A stretch of 64,000 nt of DNA from Acholoe squamosa (Eukaryota; Annelida; Polychaeta; Phyllodocida; Polynoidae): contig OX439050.1 in the NCBI GenBank assembly GCA_949317995.1, forward strand, positions 48,919,777-48,983,776, read 5' to 3'. The position numbers and the translations under genes are program-made. Under the pieces are notes generated by a model. That model was not told where the DNA came from, searched no databases, and saw only the letters and a list, made by a program, of their open reading frames with translations. Of the stretch, positions 1 to 10,344 are shown piece by piece; the first letter of the stretch is position 1; every line of letters starts with the position of its first letter.

Positions 1-1749
1 TTCATTATCACGCAAAAGTTATCACACATCATGACTCATAATGACTCATCTTCACTCAGATTTGCTGGGAATGTATTTGGTACCATTAGAAAGCATGTCT
101 CGTGCTGAGTCCAGGCTTTGATAATCAGGGAGCATTGGTCTCATGAAATCAGTTGTAGTAAGATGAATGTTGATCTTGGCAGTTTCCAGAATATTCAACA
201 ACTACTAATACCTTTGGGTGGCATTAGCGACTGTTTTTAAAAATATTTAGACTACCCTTATCTCAATCTAGATATAAAAATAGATTGGCAGATCCTCTTT
301 ATGGTAGTTATGACACAGGTGCCTCATAAAATGGCATTACAATGGCTAAGGTTAGGGGTGCCAGTAATACATTCATCTATATGCCAGTAATGACCAACTA
401 ATTAAATATATTGCAGTCAGTTTTCTCTTATACCCCATGGGAAATGTGTAAAAGACCTTCCTTTGTCAACATATAAAAGAAATTTGAAAAAATATTCATT
501 GTAAAGCCACCCAGGACGAAATGCCCTTAAGGTGCCACGGCTACTCTAGCGTCATAATAAAACTGGTTATAAAGCATATATTTTTATATATATTGACTTA
601 TGAAGCTTTCCCTCTTCTTCAACTTAAATTTTCAATAGACCTTTCCTCAACATTTCAGACATTCCACAATTGTTCAACAATTTTAAAATTGGTCCATCAA
701 ACTTAATTGAAAATCTTGGTATTTTGGATAATTCTGGCATGATAGTGTCTTCTCTCAGCTAACAAAAGTAACATGGTGTTTAGAATCTGTAGAAGTTAAT
801 ACAGATATTTCAGGTAAAGGTGAAACTGTCAAGTCTCATAAATTCTAAGTAAAATATCATTCGGTACATAGAATATTTTTTTCAATAATTGCTTTTAAGT
901 GTAAACACACCTTTTCCTTTTATTCTGATCATCCACTACATATGCAAACCCTTGCCTCTCTAGTAGTTCTCAGAGGCTGAGAAATTAAATGTGAATCTTG
1001 GTCATTTTGGGATCACTAGCGTATAGTGTGGATGCTTTCTGAAAGTATCATTTTTTTCAGGGTCCTGAAGAACTGGTTCCATTAATACTGGTTGGGAAAT
1101 TCTTTGCTAATTCAACAAATTTTTTACAGCAGATATATAGAAAAGTATCCTTTGCCCACCTATATCAGTTAAACCTGCCCATTGCACTATGACTAGCATA
1201 ACACCAAACACATAAGGTGAACTTCCTGGCTATTCTTATGGGGCTAGACACTTACTTGTTCAGCCATGTAAATTTCAAGGGAAAATGGGTGAAAACAGGT
1301 GAAAATTACACTTTTTGAATGACAACTTTGAACAGCTCTGTAGACCTTAATAATTGGAGTATCAACAAAAGAAAAAAAGTGCCCACTGAAATCCCTCCAA
1401 AATTAATCTGAACTCATCAGAAGTAACATATATAACAAATTTCTATCCTGTAATGATGTTCATAGCAAAAGAAGCTAAAAAATAACATTTTTGTTCCATT
1501 TACATTTCATAGACAAGAAAATGTTACAGGGTGGAAGGAAATTGATAAAGGCACTAGTTATGCTTCCAACCATGACATAATGTATGGGCAGGTCTGTTGT
1601 GTTTTACACTTATTTTTCATGAAAAATTGATTTTGTGGAATCGCCCCTTACGACCCTTAAAGAAAATCATGCAATATGAAATTAGCCCAGCAATGCCAGC
1701 TTGGTAACATTTAGATACATAATCAGGGTGGTCTCCCTGTTAAGAATCA
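1..1749. other. AT-rich intergenic DNA, no gene seen
   Basis: No recognisable coding region, repeat array or RNA gene is visible. Open frames are short and have stops at about the random rate. It ends where TGTCCACA/TGTGGACA-type repeats begin. Confidence 0.5.
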
Positions 1750-2475
1750 CCAAGTACACACTATGTGTCCTTGCTGTACCTACAAATATCTGAAATACAC
1801 CCCTTGTCAACAGCAAACCATCACAAATTGTTCACATTCTTGCCAGGCACCACAGGATGTTGACATAAGAAAATGTCCACACAATGTGCTACAAAATGTC
1901 CACAGAGCACATATCTTCCACACAAACCATCACAAAGTGTCCATTCGGACACATTTTAGCCTGTGGACAAAATATAATTTGTGGACACTGTGTATATATC
2001 TTGTGGATTAGATGAATTTTGTAGACAATTTGTGACCATACACTGTGGACAGAACGTGTTGTGTGGATACTTTGCAATCAAAACTTGTGGTCAAAATGTG
2101 TTTGTGGACAATTTGGGATGATAGATTGTGGACAATTCATAATTTGTGGACACTTTGTTCAAGTTGAATGTGTTTTTGTGGATACTCTGTAGTCAAATCT
2201 TGTGGACTAAAAGTGGTTTTGGACATTTTGTGACAAAGGTATGTGGACAAACCATGTTTTGTGGATACTTTGTGATATAGATTGTGGACAGAGTGTATTT
2301 TGTGGATACCATGATGTTGTTGGATATGGACAAAATTTATTTTATGGACACTCTGTAAAAATAGTCTGTGGACAGTACATTTTTCTATGGACACCTTGCA
2401 CTGGGCCTTTATGGACAAAATGTGAAAAAATGTGATGTGACAATATGTGTCCCGTGGTTAAAGTGAAGCACAACA
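1750..2475. repeat. Degenerate TGTGGACA minisatellite with inverted arms
   Basis: The left part (about 1800-1950) repeats the motif as TGTCCACA and the right part (about 1960-2450) repeats it as TGTGGACA. The same degenerate minisatellite therefore runs outwards in opposite orientations from a centre near 1950, a foldback-like layout. On the right side the spacing between TGGACA/TGGATA words alternates between about 18 and 22-24 bp, giving a dimer period near 42 bp. The right end reads ATGTGACAATATGTGTCCC followed by TAAAGTGAAGCA. The outer ends do not form a clean terminal inverted repeat by eye. Open frames on both strands are by-products of the repeat. Confidence 0.6.
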
Positions 2476-2635
2476 AGAGGGCTTCCACGCTTCCACTACT
2501 CAAAACCAATATTCCGTCAGTAGCTAGTCCAAGTCACACACCACTTTAGCATTTGATACTTAAGGACACCAGCAGCAGATTTAGTCAGGGATGCAGGGGT
2601 ATCCCTTCATTTTCCCTGTACCTACTGACATTTCC

Positions 2636-2872
2636 CATGTGTACAGAATGTGTTTTGTGAACACTTTGTGATGATAGATTGTGGACAGAGTGTATTTTGT
2701 GAATACATTGTCATTGTTGGGGGTGGACAAATTGTATCTTATGGACACTCTGAGAAAATAGTCTGTGGACAGTATATTTTATTTTTGACACCTCGTGCTG
2801 AGCCGTTGTGGATGTATTGTGAAGAAATGTGATGTGGACAATATGTGTCACACAGCTAAAGTGAAGCATAAC
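2636..2872 (+). repeat. Second, partial copy of the TGTGGACA element
   Basis: This segment aligns along its length with 2240-2475. Both copies share GATTGTGGACAGAGTGTATT, then the ATGGACACTCTG block, the AGTCTGTGGACAGTA block and the terminal TAAAGTGAAGCA. Only the right half is present; there is no inverted left arm. It shows that the right end of the family is a defined boundary, because both copies stop at the same place. Confidence 0.6.
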
Positions 2873-3007
2873 ACCCCCTTTTCAATTTCATGCGTTGCAA
2901 TAGATCCCTGTGAAGTGATGTATTTAACTCATACCTCAGTAAGATATTAAAAATGAATGTCGCATGATGCTCTACAATGGAGTACTACACAAGGCAATGT
3001 TGGGGGG

Positions 3008-3158
3008 CAGCGAAAAAAAATTTGACCGCTCCTGAAGGGGTGACAGAAAATATTTTGGTACCTCTCGAGGGGGTGGCGGAAAAAAGTTTCAGGGGTCCAA
3101 ACTAAAACTCACCAACTCCCCCCTGTTGTTAAAAAATGAACACTCACTTAATACCACT
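3008..3158. mobile_element. Fragment of a short MITE-like element (G/C-run family)
   Basis: The body (CTCCTGAAGGGGTGACAG, then AATATTTTGG, then GGGGGTGGCGGAAAAAAG) and the end GTTAAAAAATGAACACTC match the element at 52259-52500, whose right end is GTTAAAAACTGACCACTCCTA. The left end is not preserved. No open frame of interest. Confidence 0.45.
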
Positions 3159-3203
3159 ATTTTGCCAAATACCAAAAACGTTCATGAAAGCCCAAACATT
3201 TTT

Positions 3204-3264
3204 TTGCCTGTCTGTTTGTTTGTTTGTTTTTTTGTGTTTTTTTGTTTTGTTTTGTTTTTCAAAA
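3204..3264 (+). repeat. T-rich simple repeat (TTTG)n
   Basis: Low-complexity run of TTTG and TTTTG units. Confidence 0.7.
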
Positions 3265-3399
3265 GGTCGCATTGGCAACAAAATATAAAATGTCTCATAC
3301 GTAGCTATACTCATGTTTGTTTTTTCATGCATTCAGGGCGCATTGTGAGATGCCCCTCATTCGCGAGAATTCATGGGAGATCTTAGTATGAATGAAGTC

Positions 3400-5665
3400 A
3401 GGAATGACGAGTATTTCCTTGCTTCTACCCCCTGCCTCCTATCCCCTGCCCTTTCCTTTGTCGCATTTCCAATTATCTGAAATACATCCAGAGAGTTTGG
3501 TGTGGACTGGTAGTTCCTCAACCTGCCACACGATGACGCCAGTATCGGTATCCCAAAAGTGAGAATGGAGAATGGTTACAGATATTGCAGAGGGAGCCAG
3601 AGGATCGCAGGTATCATGAATGAGTATAGAATTGAATTTTTATTCCATGGCATGGCATGTTCAATATGACAGACCCATAGGTTTAACACTGTAACTCTTG
3701 ATCATACATCCCCATGAGACAAACCATCATAGCCAGATCATCATTGAAACCTATCATCGTTGCAATGGGGATACCTAATATTCACAAGAGGGTCCAGGTA
3801 CAGACCTGACACTCTGATATTAGATTAATAATGACAGAAATGCCAAACTGAATCACTATTCCATAGGATTAGAGTTTTAGCACAGATGTTATTTTCAAGT
3901 TACATTCCAGGGTTGAGGGAAAATATCTCTCACACAAAACTTAATCAGTAGTCCTGGTTTCAAACCCAAATGTCAATGCTGCCCCTTGAATTTAGAACAA
4001 TATCGATGGTCTTGATTTTTAGTACTGAATACCCAATCCTGACAGGCCATTCCATGGGTTTCTAATGGCAAACTGTTAATGCCTAATGAAAGAAGTTGAT
4101 ATGTATGAAGGGTCTTGTTGACCCCCAGTGAAATCTAAATAGTATGCCCTTTAGTTTTGAAACCGTCTCTATCCCTCCTCCATCCTTTGAACTTAAATTG
4201 AAGTAGTGTGAGGAGGGCAAAGATGTGCTCACTCACACCATGGAAATATTTATTACAGTCACGGGTCTATACTTTCATGCTTAAACTGAGTAGTTCGATG
4301 TTATTGATTGGCAACACCTTCCCTGGCACATCCTCATAAACCATGAGACTGACTGCCCTCATCCTCTCAGCAAGCTACAGGGTCTGTCCCATGTTATACG
4401 GTGGGAAGATCTAGAGTGGGGTCTCTCCCTTTTTTACTGCAAATGGATTATGTCCATTGCTACTGATTCTCTTACCACCTTTTCTTTATTTGAACTTTAC
4501 TAAAGATAATTGTGCATAATGATATGCAGAATTTTTGGCCCTAATTTGTAAGACTATATATAGAAGCCCCCCCCCCTCACCAAAGTTATTTTGCTGCCTC
4601 AGCTTGTTGAATGATGATATGCCTGACAGGACGTGCCAATGTGTCATCAACAGAGGATGGATTTACCTAGTACCCTGCCACATAGATCAGAACTGAGGTC
4701 CTGTCCCTGAATATATACGCAGTCAGTAATCTTGATTATCTATGTGCCACCCACCCTCATGCATACCGGCACTATAGCCGCTGCTCCCCAGCCAGTAAGG
4801 AATACCAGTGTTACCGTTATTTAATCTCAATTTCCTGCCTTTTAAAGGGATTCAATTCATAGTCCTTTTGTTTTTGTTACTGTTGTTTGTTATATTTTTA
4901 TCTGATTCGAAGTGATCCTTTGCCATATTGACTCTCTCGCCATTCAAAGCAAACCAAGCGGTCTGAGTCAAGAGGAAAACTCCACTGTTTGAAATGTTTA
5001 TTAACCGAATCAAAGGTTATCCTTGAAACAGAATAAAGTATACATATCATATGACGTCCTGCTGGCGTATTGTCCATGATTTCAAGGCTAGAACCTCCAC
5101 AGTGCATTAAGCGCATATTAACCGACGCTTATTATCAAATTTGAGGACATCGTAAAATCGTAAAGAAACATGCTGAAAACCAGTCCTGATATAATTTTAT
5201 ATCCTTTGGTTGTCCCTTGGGCTAAAAACCTTCAGCATTTTCTTTATTTATTGATACAAGGATACAGTGTTGACAAGCTCACTAAAGCACACTCCTCTCT
5301 AGCTCACTGCAATTGCATGCAGTTGTCCCTGATAAGAGAGAGGGATTCATTGAAAGGGACAGGACATCTTCGTCTTAACGCTTGAATATGGTGGTTGTCA
5401 GATCGCTGTTAGTCCTCCTTATGTTACACTTGGACAGCGATAAAAAGGTTCTCTCTGTGCAGTCCGGGCTCTATGGGGGAATAACGCCCGCAGGGAGGGG
5501 TGGCAGTGCATATGTTTTGCTACCACATGTGTGGAGTTGGCAAGGATGCCCTAATAAGTGTCCTAACTTTAAGAGAAATCTCCCTAACAAGGATCTACGT
5601 TTGAGGGGGAAAAACCTGGGTTTCGGCTAAATTATCTGATTGGGGTTAAAATCCCCTCAACAAGG
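3400..5665. other. Intergenic DNA, no gene seen
   Basis: No family-level similarity, RNA gene or tandem array can be supported here. The longest open frames (about 70-80 codons) lack recognisable motifs. Confidence 0.45.
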
Positions 5666-5677
5666 GTAAGGGATGTC

Positions 5678-6369
5678 TACGGAGCCCCTAAGAGGACATG
5701 TCAAAAAAAATTTCACCAAAAAAGATATTCTTGCGGATACTGGAGTATTTTTGCGGATACTCAACAATTCTTGTGGATACTGGAGTATTTTTGCGGATAC
5801 TGAACAATTCTTGCGGGTACAGAAACAATTCATGCAGGTACAGGAAGATTCCTGTGAATACAGGCAGATTCCTGTGAATCTTGTGGGTACAAAGGCATTC
5901 TTGTGGGTATGGAAAATATTCCCGCAGGTACAGAAACGATTCTTGCAGGTACAGAAACATTCATTTGGGAGACTGAGGAGTTTATCATCATCATCATCTT
6001 CATCATTCCAAACAATGAGTGTGCCCCCAAGAATCCTCCTGTTTCCGCAATAATGTTCCTGTACCCGCAGGAATCTCCCAGTACCCGGAGGAATCCTCCC
6101 TGTACCCACAGGAATCCCCCAGTACCCGCAGGAAACCTCCCTGTACCCGCAGGAATCTCCCAGTACCCGCAGGAATCCCCCAGTACCCGCAGGAATCCTC
6201 CCTGTACCCGCAGGAATCCCCCAGTACCCACAGGAATCTCCCAGTACCCGCAGGAATCCCCCAGTACCTGCAGGAATCCCCCCGTACCCGCAGGAATCCT
6301 CCAGTACCCGCAGGAATATTTTTTGCACGAAAAAATCTTTTTTTTGTATGTCCTATTAGGGGCTCCGTA
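5678..6369. mobile_element. Foldback element with 20-bp minisatellite arms, copy 1
   Basis: The ends are inverted: TACGGAGCCCCTAAGAGGAC on the left and TGTCCTATTAGGGGCTCCGTA on the right (allowing one mismatch). Next come A-rich and T-rich inner flanks, then about 11-15 tandem units of roughly 20 bp. The left arm reads TTCTTGCGGATACTG or TTCTTGCGGGTACAG; the right arm reads the complement, CAGTACCCGCAGGAAT. The arms meet at a short non-repeated centre near 5970-6040 containing (ATC)n. The 6-bp flank GATGTC occurs on both sides (5672-5677 and 6370-6375), which fits a target-site duplication. Several overlapping open frames of up to 223 codons on both strands exist only because the repeat lacks stops. 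No transposase is encoded, so mobility would need a helper in trans. Confidence 0.75.
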
Positions 6370-6528
6370 GATGTCAGAGGCCAAACCGCACACCCCGTAT
6401 AAAAAAAGAGTGCCCCCTGGGGAATAACGATAACCAGGTTAACCAACAAGGGGAAAGGGACCTCCATGAGGCTCATCATTATGCAGAAACACACATTTAA
6501 CATACTGTCATACAGACGGACGGACGTA

Positions 6529-7843
6529 TTACGGAGTCCCTAAAAGGACATACCAAAAAGATTTTTTCATGTAAAATTTATTCCTGCGGAAACAGGAGAA
6601 TTCTTGCTGAGACAGGAGAATTCTTGCGGATGCAGGAGGATTCCTGCGGAAACAGGAACATTCTAGTGGATACAGGGGAATTTTTGCGGGTACATGAGGA
6701 TTCTTTCAGGTATAGGAGGATTCAAGCGGGTACAGGAGGATAATTTGTATTACTCATTTTCAAATGGGGGTGGGGGTGGGCTGGGTGGGTTGTGTTTGTA
6801 TGTATATTAATGTAGTCTAACTTGTGTAGTTGTTATCAGCTCACTCCACTGATCTCACGTATTGGGAAGACTAACTCTAGTGGTATGATGTTGGCCTAGC
6901 CCATTCTTTTAACCAACACCAAGACGCCGATACAAGTCACCATTTATTGTTCATTGGTTATTCACAGTTACAGTTGTCTGGTAATCCCACTCAGGTTTAT
7001 ACAGCTTCAACGACATCAGTCTATTCACACAAGCAGTTCATGTTCTAACAATCCAGTGCTTCTAGAGAGGTATAAGTGCCATAGAGATCCTGCTTATTCC
7101 GTTCTTACATTGGCTAAGTGTAATACTAGATACTAAACAGCTTCATCCTCGTCTACTCCAGGAGTATGTGTTGCCTCCTCAACTGCTCCCACAATACTAA
7201 CTCCTCACCTGTCTCTCAATATCCCTCTACTCCTCCCAGACGCCGTATATTTGACTCACACGTATTCTTTCTCCCTACAGAATCTACCTGACCAGATCTC
7301 GTCGACTCCATCTCCGTCTGCAGCATTCCACAGCCTACCATAAACTCTAGCTACCATAAACCCTATACAGGACTCCTATAGCACTCTCTCGTATAGCATA
7401 CAATAAATACACACATAATACAGCATACAATAAATACCCACATAAGTGTACCCTGTTATACCCGTTCATTATAATTATTGGTTATTGATGAAAAAACAGG
7501 GGGATGGACACATCCCCCAATATACAGACATGCATTTTACTCTTGTTCGTGTACCTGCAGGAATTATAGTGTACATTCCCAATGTTGTTTTGCACCCGCA
7601 AGAAATGTTTGTGTACTCCAAAGAATATTTCTGTACCTGCAAAAATCATTTCTGTATCCGCAGGAACAGTTTGTGTACCCCAAAGAATGTTTCCGTAGCC
7701 GCAACAATCGCTTCTGTATCCGCAGGAATAGTTTCTGTATCAGCAAGAATTGTTCAGTACCCACAAGAATTGTCCAGTACCCGCAAGAATATTTTTTCTG
7801 GGAAAAACATGTTTTTGGTACGTCCTATTAGGGGCTCCGTAAT
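6529..7843. mobile_element. Foldback element, copy 2, with ~800-bp interior
   Basis: The left end TTACGGAGTCCCTAAAAGGAC and the right end GTCCTATTAGGGGCTCCGTAA match copy 1. The left arm (about 6590-6750) has units such as TTCCTGCGGAAACAGGAG; the right arm (about 7545-7795) has units such as GTACCCGCAAGAAT. Unlike copy 1, the arms are separated by about 800 bp of ordinary sequence (6752-7544). That interior includes a pyrimidine tract ending CTCCCTACAG and a short duplication around CATACAATAAATAC. No open frame there is recognisable. It is either captured host DNA or the original interior of the family. Confidence 0.65.
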
Positions 7844-8426
7844 ACAATTCATTTTTAATTTGATGGTTTATTACCATATCAAACCTAATTAGTCTGATTT
7901 TTTTTTAAGATGCAAGCTTCTGTATGACTCCACACCTGCATGGCTATGGACCATAATCTATTAGGACACTACTAGTAAATCCCTAGCTCAGGAATTAAAT
8001 GAATAAGGCCATCGCACAGAAGGTAAATTTAACTTTCATAAGTTCTATTGTTGCTGCCAACATGACCCACCTAATGCAGGGCTTACACTGGAGAATTATT
8101 TTTGGTGTGTTTAAATGAGGAATGGTTTTGAAAAATCCCTACTTTCCTTTAAATTTTAGCGCTCAATATCGGACCCCAGACAAAGCCACTTATTTGATAA
8201 TATCTGGAACGTTGGAATTGCCTGGAGAGAGTTCCAATTATTGTACCCGATGCTTGCTGTCCACTTGTCAAATTGATGGAGAATCGACTTAAGGAACATA
8301 ACCCTTGCCCCTGATACCCTATTCTACACCATGCCAGTGGTCATCAGCAGGCGGCACCATGATGGATGACCAGTCAGATGGTAATGACAGCAAGGTGTGG
8401 GTCCAGCATGGTCAAGGCTGCTGGTA
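7844..8426. other. Intergenic DNA, nothing seen
   Basis: No coding potential or repeat structure visible. Confidence 0.4.
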
Positions 8427-8594
8427 GGCATTTCTCATGATGGTACGATTGCATAAATCCACTACAATTTGAAAGCCTCAGAATTAGAGTGAGTGAACAT
8501 AAGCACTGCACAACAACTGCTCCATAATGGCATTACAGTAAGGGGCCCCACAACGATTTGAAGGGGGTTTAGTCGTACCATCTTGAGAAATGCC
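8427..8594. mobile_element. MITE, GGCATTTCTC inverted ends, copy 1
   Basis: The left end GGCATTTCTCATGATGGTAC is mirrored by GTACCATCTTGAGAAATGCC at the right end. The interior is about 125 bp and non-coding. A second member lies at 47509-47818. The short size and lack of an open frame indicate a non-autonomous DNA element. Confidence 0.65.
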
Positions 8595-8828
8595 TTCCTG
8601 GTAGGGTCAGGGTAAAGAGGTCATTGAGGCAAGGCAGGGTGTGATAGAGTGAAAATAACAGGGTTGTGGTGAAGGGGGCAGAAGAAGCAGCCTGGAGGTT
8701 TTCAAGTCAATGAGGCCTAGTGCTGCAGCATTAGATGCTGCCATTTGTAAGGACTAGAAAGGCATTTGTGTGCCTGCTCATAAAGATGTGACTATAAGTT
8801 ATCGTTTTCCTGTCCTCATAATGTGGCT

Positions 8829-9014
8829 AGTGGCGGATCCAGGATTTCAAAAAGGAGGGGGCGTGGTCCAAAAGGAGGGGGCGCACCCCCTATTTCTGAG
8901 CAAATTTGGGGTGCAAATATGCAATTAAACTCTGAAGTACTGACAAAAAAGATAGGGTACGTACCCCAGTGCCCCCCCCCCCGCGCTCCCGCGCCCCCAT
9001 CTAAATCCGCAACT
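8829..9014. mobile_element. MITE, AGTGGCGGATCC-ended, copy 1
   Basis: The left end AGTGGCGGATCCAGGATTT and right end AAATCCGCAACT form imperfect inverted repeats. The inner part carries G-runs near the left (GGAGGGGGCG) and C-runs near the right (CCCCCCCCCG). Two further members lie at 46266-46417 and 56433-56572. The three copies agree at both ends and differ inside. The end sequence resembles small hAT-like elements, but no clean 8-bp target duplication was seen, so the superfamily is not assigned. Confidence 0.65.
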
Positions 9015-10320
9015 GGACTGGTAGATGAACAAGGAGAGCACAGGCGTCCCTGCCATGGGGAGAAGCATGTACATCTTTTGAAAATTTGATAATAAAAAAA
9101 ATCACTGATGCCAGTCCCTCCCATAATTATTATTTATCCCACTTTTCAACCTTCAGGATTCACCGCTGTAATACCTTGTATTTGGAAATATTAGCAGGAA
9201 AAAAAAAAGGTTCTTGTGTAATCATACTCTGTGGACCTCTATTCTTTACCAAAGAATAGAACTAGACTAGAACTGGGATAGGGTAGAAGGGGATGGTATT
9301 TATGTCACAGCCTGAGCCTAGGCTGACAGTGATTTAGTGATTTAATTATCCCCATACTAATTCAATACACCGTGGGTGTCAAACAAATGCCACTGGAGGC
9401 TGAAATCAAACAACAGGGCTGAAGAGGGTGAACATTTGCAGTGGTAGGTAAGTTGATATAGCCATTCACATGTCTCAGAGGAAAAAATGCTATCACAGCA
9501 TGTGGGTGTAACATCAGAGAATAAATTAGTGCCAATAGGTCTATGGAAAATTGTAGTCGTGGGGTTGATATTCCTTACATTGATGCTTGATAAATTTGAC
9601 ATTGCGAGGTGCTGTGAATAAAAAGTTGCTGTATTGATCATTTTCAAGGTTATCCCCTTTATGAGGGTGACATTAAACTCTTTATGAAATGCACGTGTAG
9701 CTTTCAAAGGCAAAATGTCTAATTGCGAATTGAAGGTTCACAGAGTGACAACCTGATTTATTTTTCAATAATACAAGTTACGAGCAGAGACACATCGAAC
9801 CTGTTTTAATGGCATATTTAAGCTTCATTCACACTCTATCGACCCTGTCTCTGTTACAATAATTATATCATTTTCTTTGATATAGGAATAGGGAGAGCCG
9901 TGACGTTTGCTACAATAATATATTATATATGATATCTTTGCACTCAGTCATTTCCAGTATGTGTGGCCTAGTAACCAAAAACACCCCTTTGCAGGGAAAT
10001 TCATTATCAAAGTTCATCTCAAGATCTTTAGAATGAGACATCATTGGGTCAAATATTCCTAGTAGTTATGTCAGAACCCCTCCTTGAACATAGATCATTA
10101 TTCATACCTGAAATCAATGATTAAGCTCTAAAAACATTTTAAACCATAATAATGTCTAAAAACACAATATAAATCAGTCTTTTTCATGAATAATAAATAA
10201 TGATATGATGATTTTTATCATAGATTTTGATTCTAGAAGGAATTTCCCATTTCTGTTTTCAGTTTTGGGTTTTTGGTGAGTATCCCCAAAATTTGGGAAA
10301 AAATCCGTAAATTTTGATTA
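9015..10320. other. Intergenic DNA, no gene seen
   Basis: AT-rich with no recognisable element. A 118-codon open frame on the minus strand at 9357-9713 has no known motif and is not called. Confidence 0.4.
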
Positions 10321-10328
10321 TAGGAATG

Positions 10329-10342
10329 GTTGCCATAGCAAC
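10329..10342. promoter_or_regulatory. RFX X-box consensus site
   Basis: GTTGCCATAGCAAC fits the X-box consensus (RYYNYYATRRNRAC) at every position and is nearly a perfect palindrome. RFX factors use such sites to control ciliary and other genes. No recognisable gene starts nearby, so function is unproven. A second exact match sits at 62430-62443. Confidence 0.35.
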
Positions 10343-10344
10343 CA

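Noticed and set aside
5657..6503. Open frames of 126-223 codons on both strands with Gly/Tyr/Pro repeats
   Set aside because: They overlap on opposite strands and in several frames within the foldback arms; a 20-bp repeat cycles through all frames.
9357..9713. 118-codon minus-strand open frame
   Set aside because: No recognisable motif or domain, AT-rich, and no splice or promoter context.
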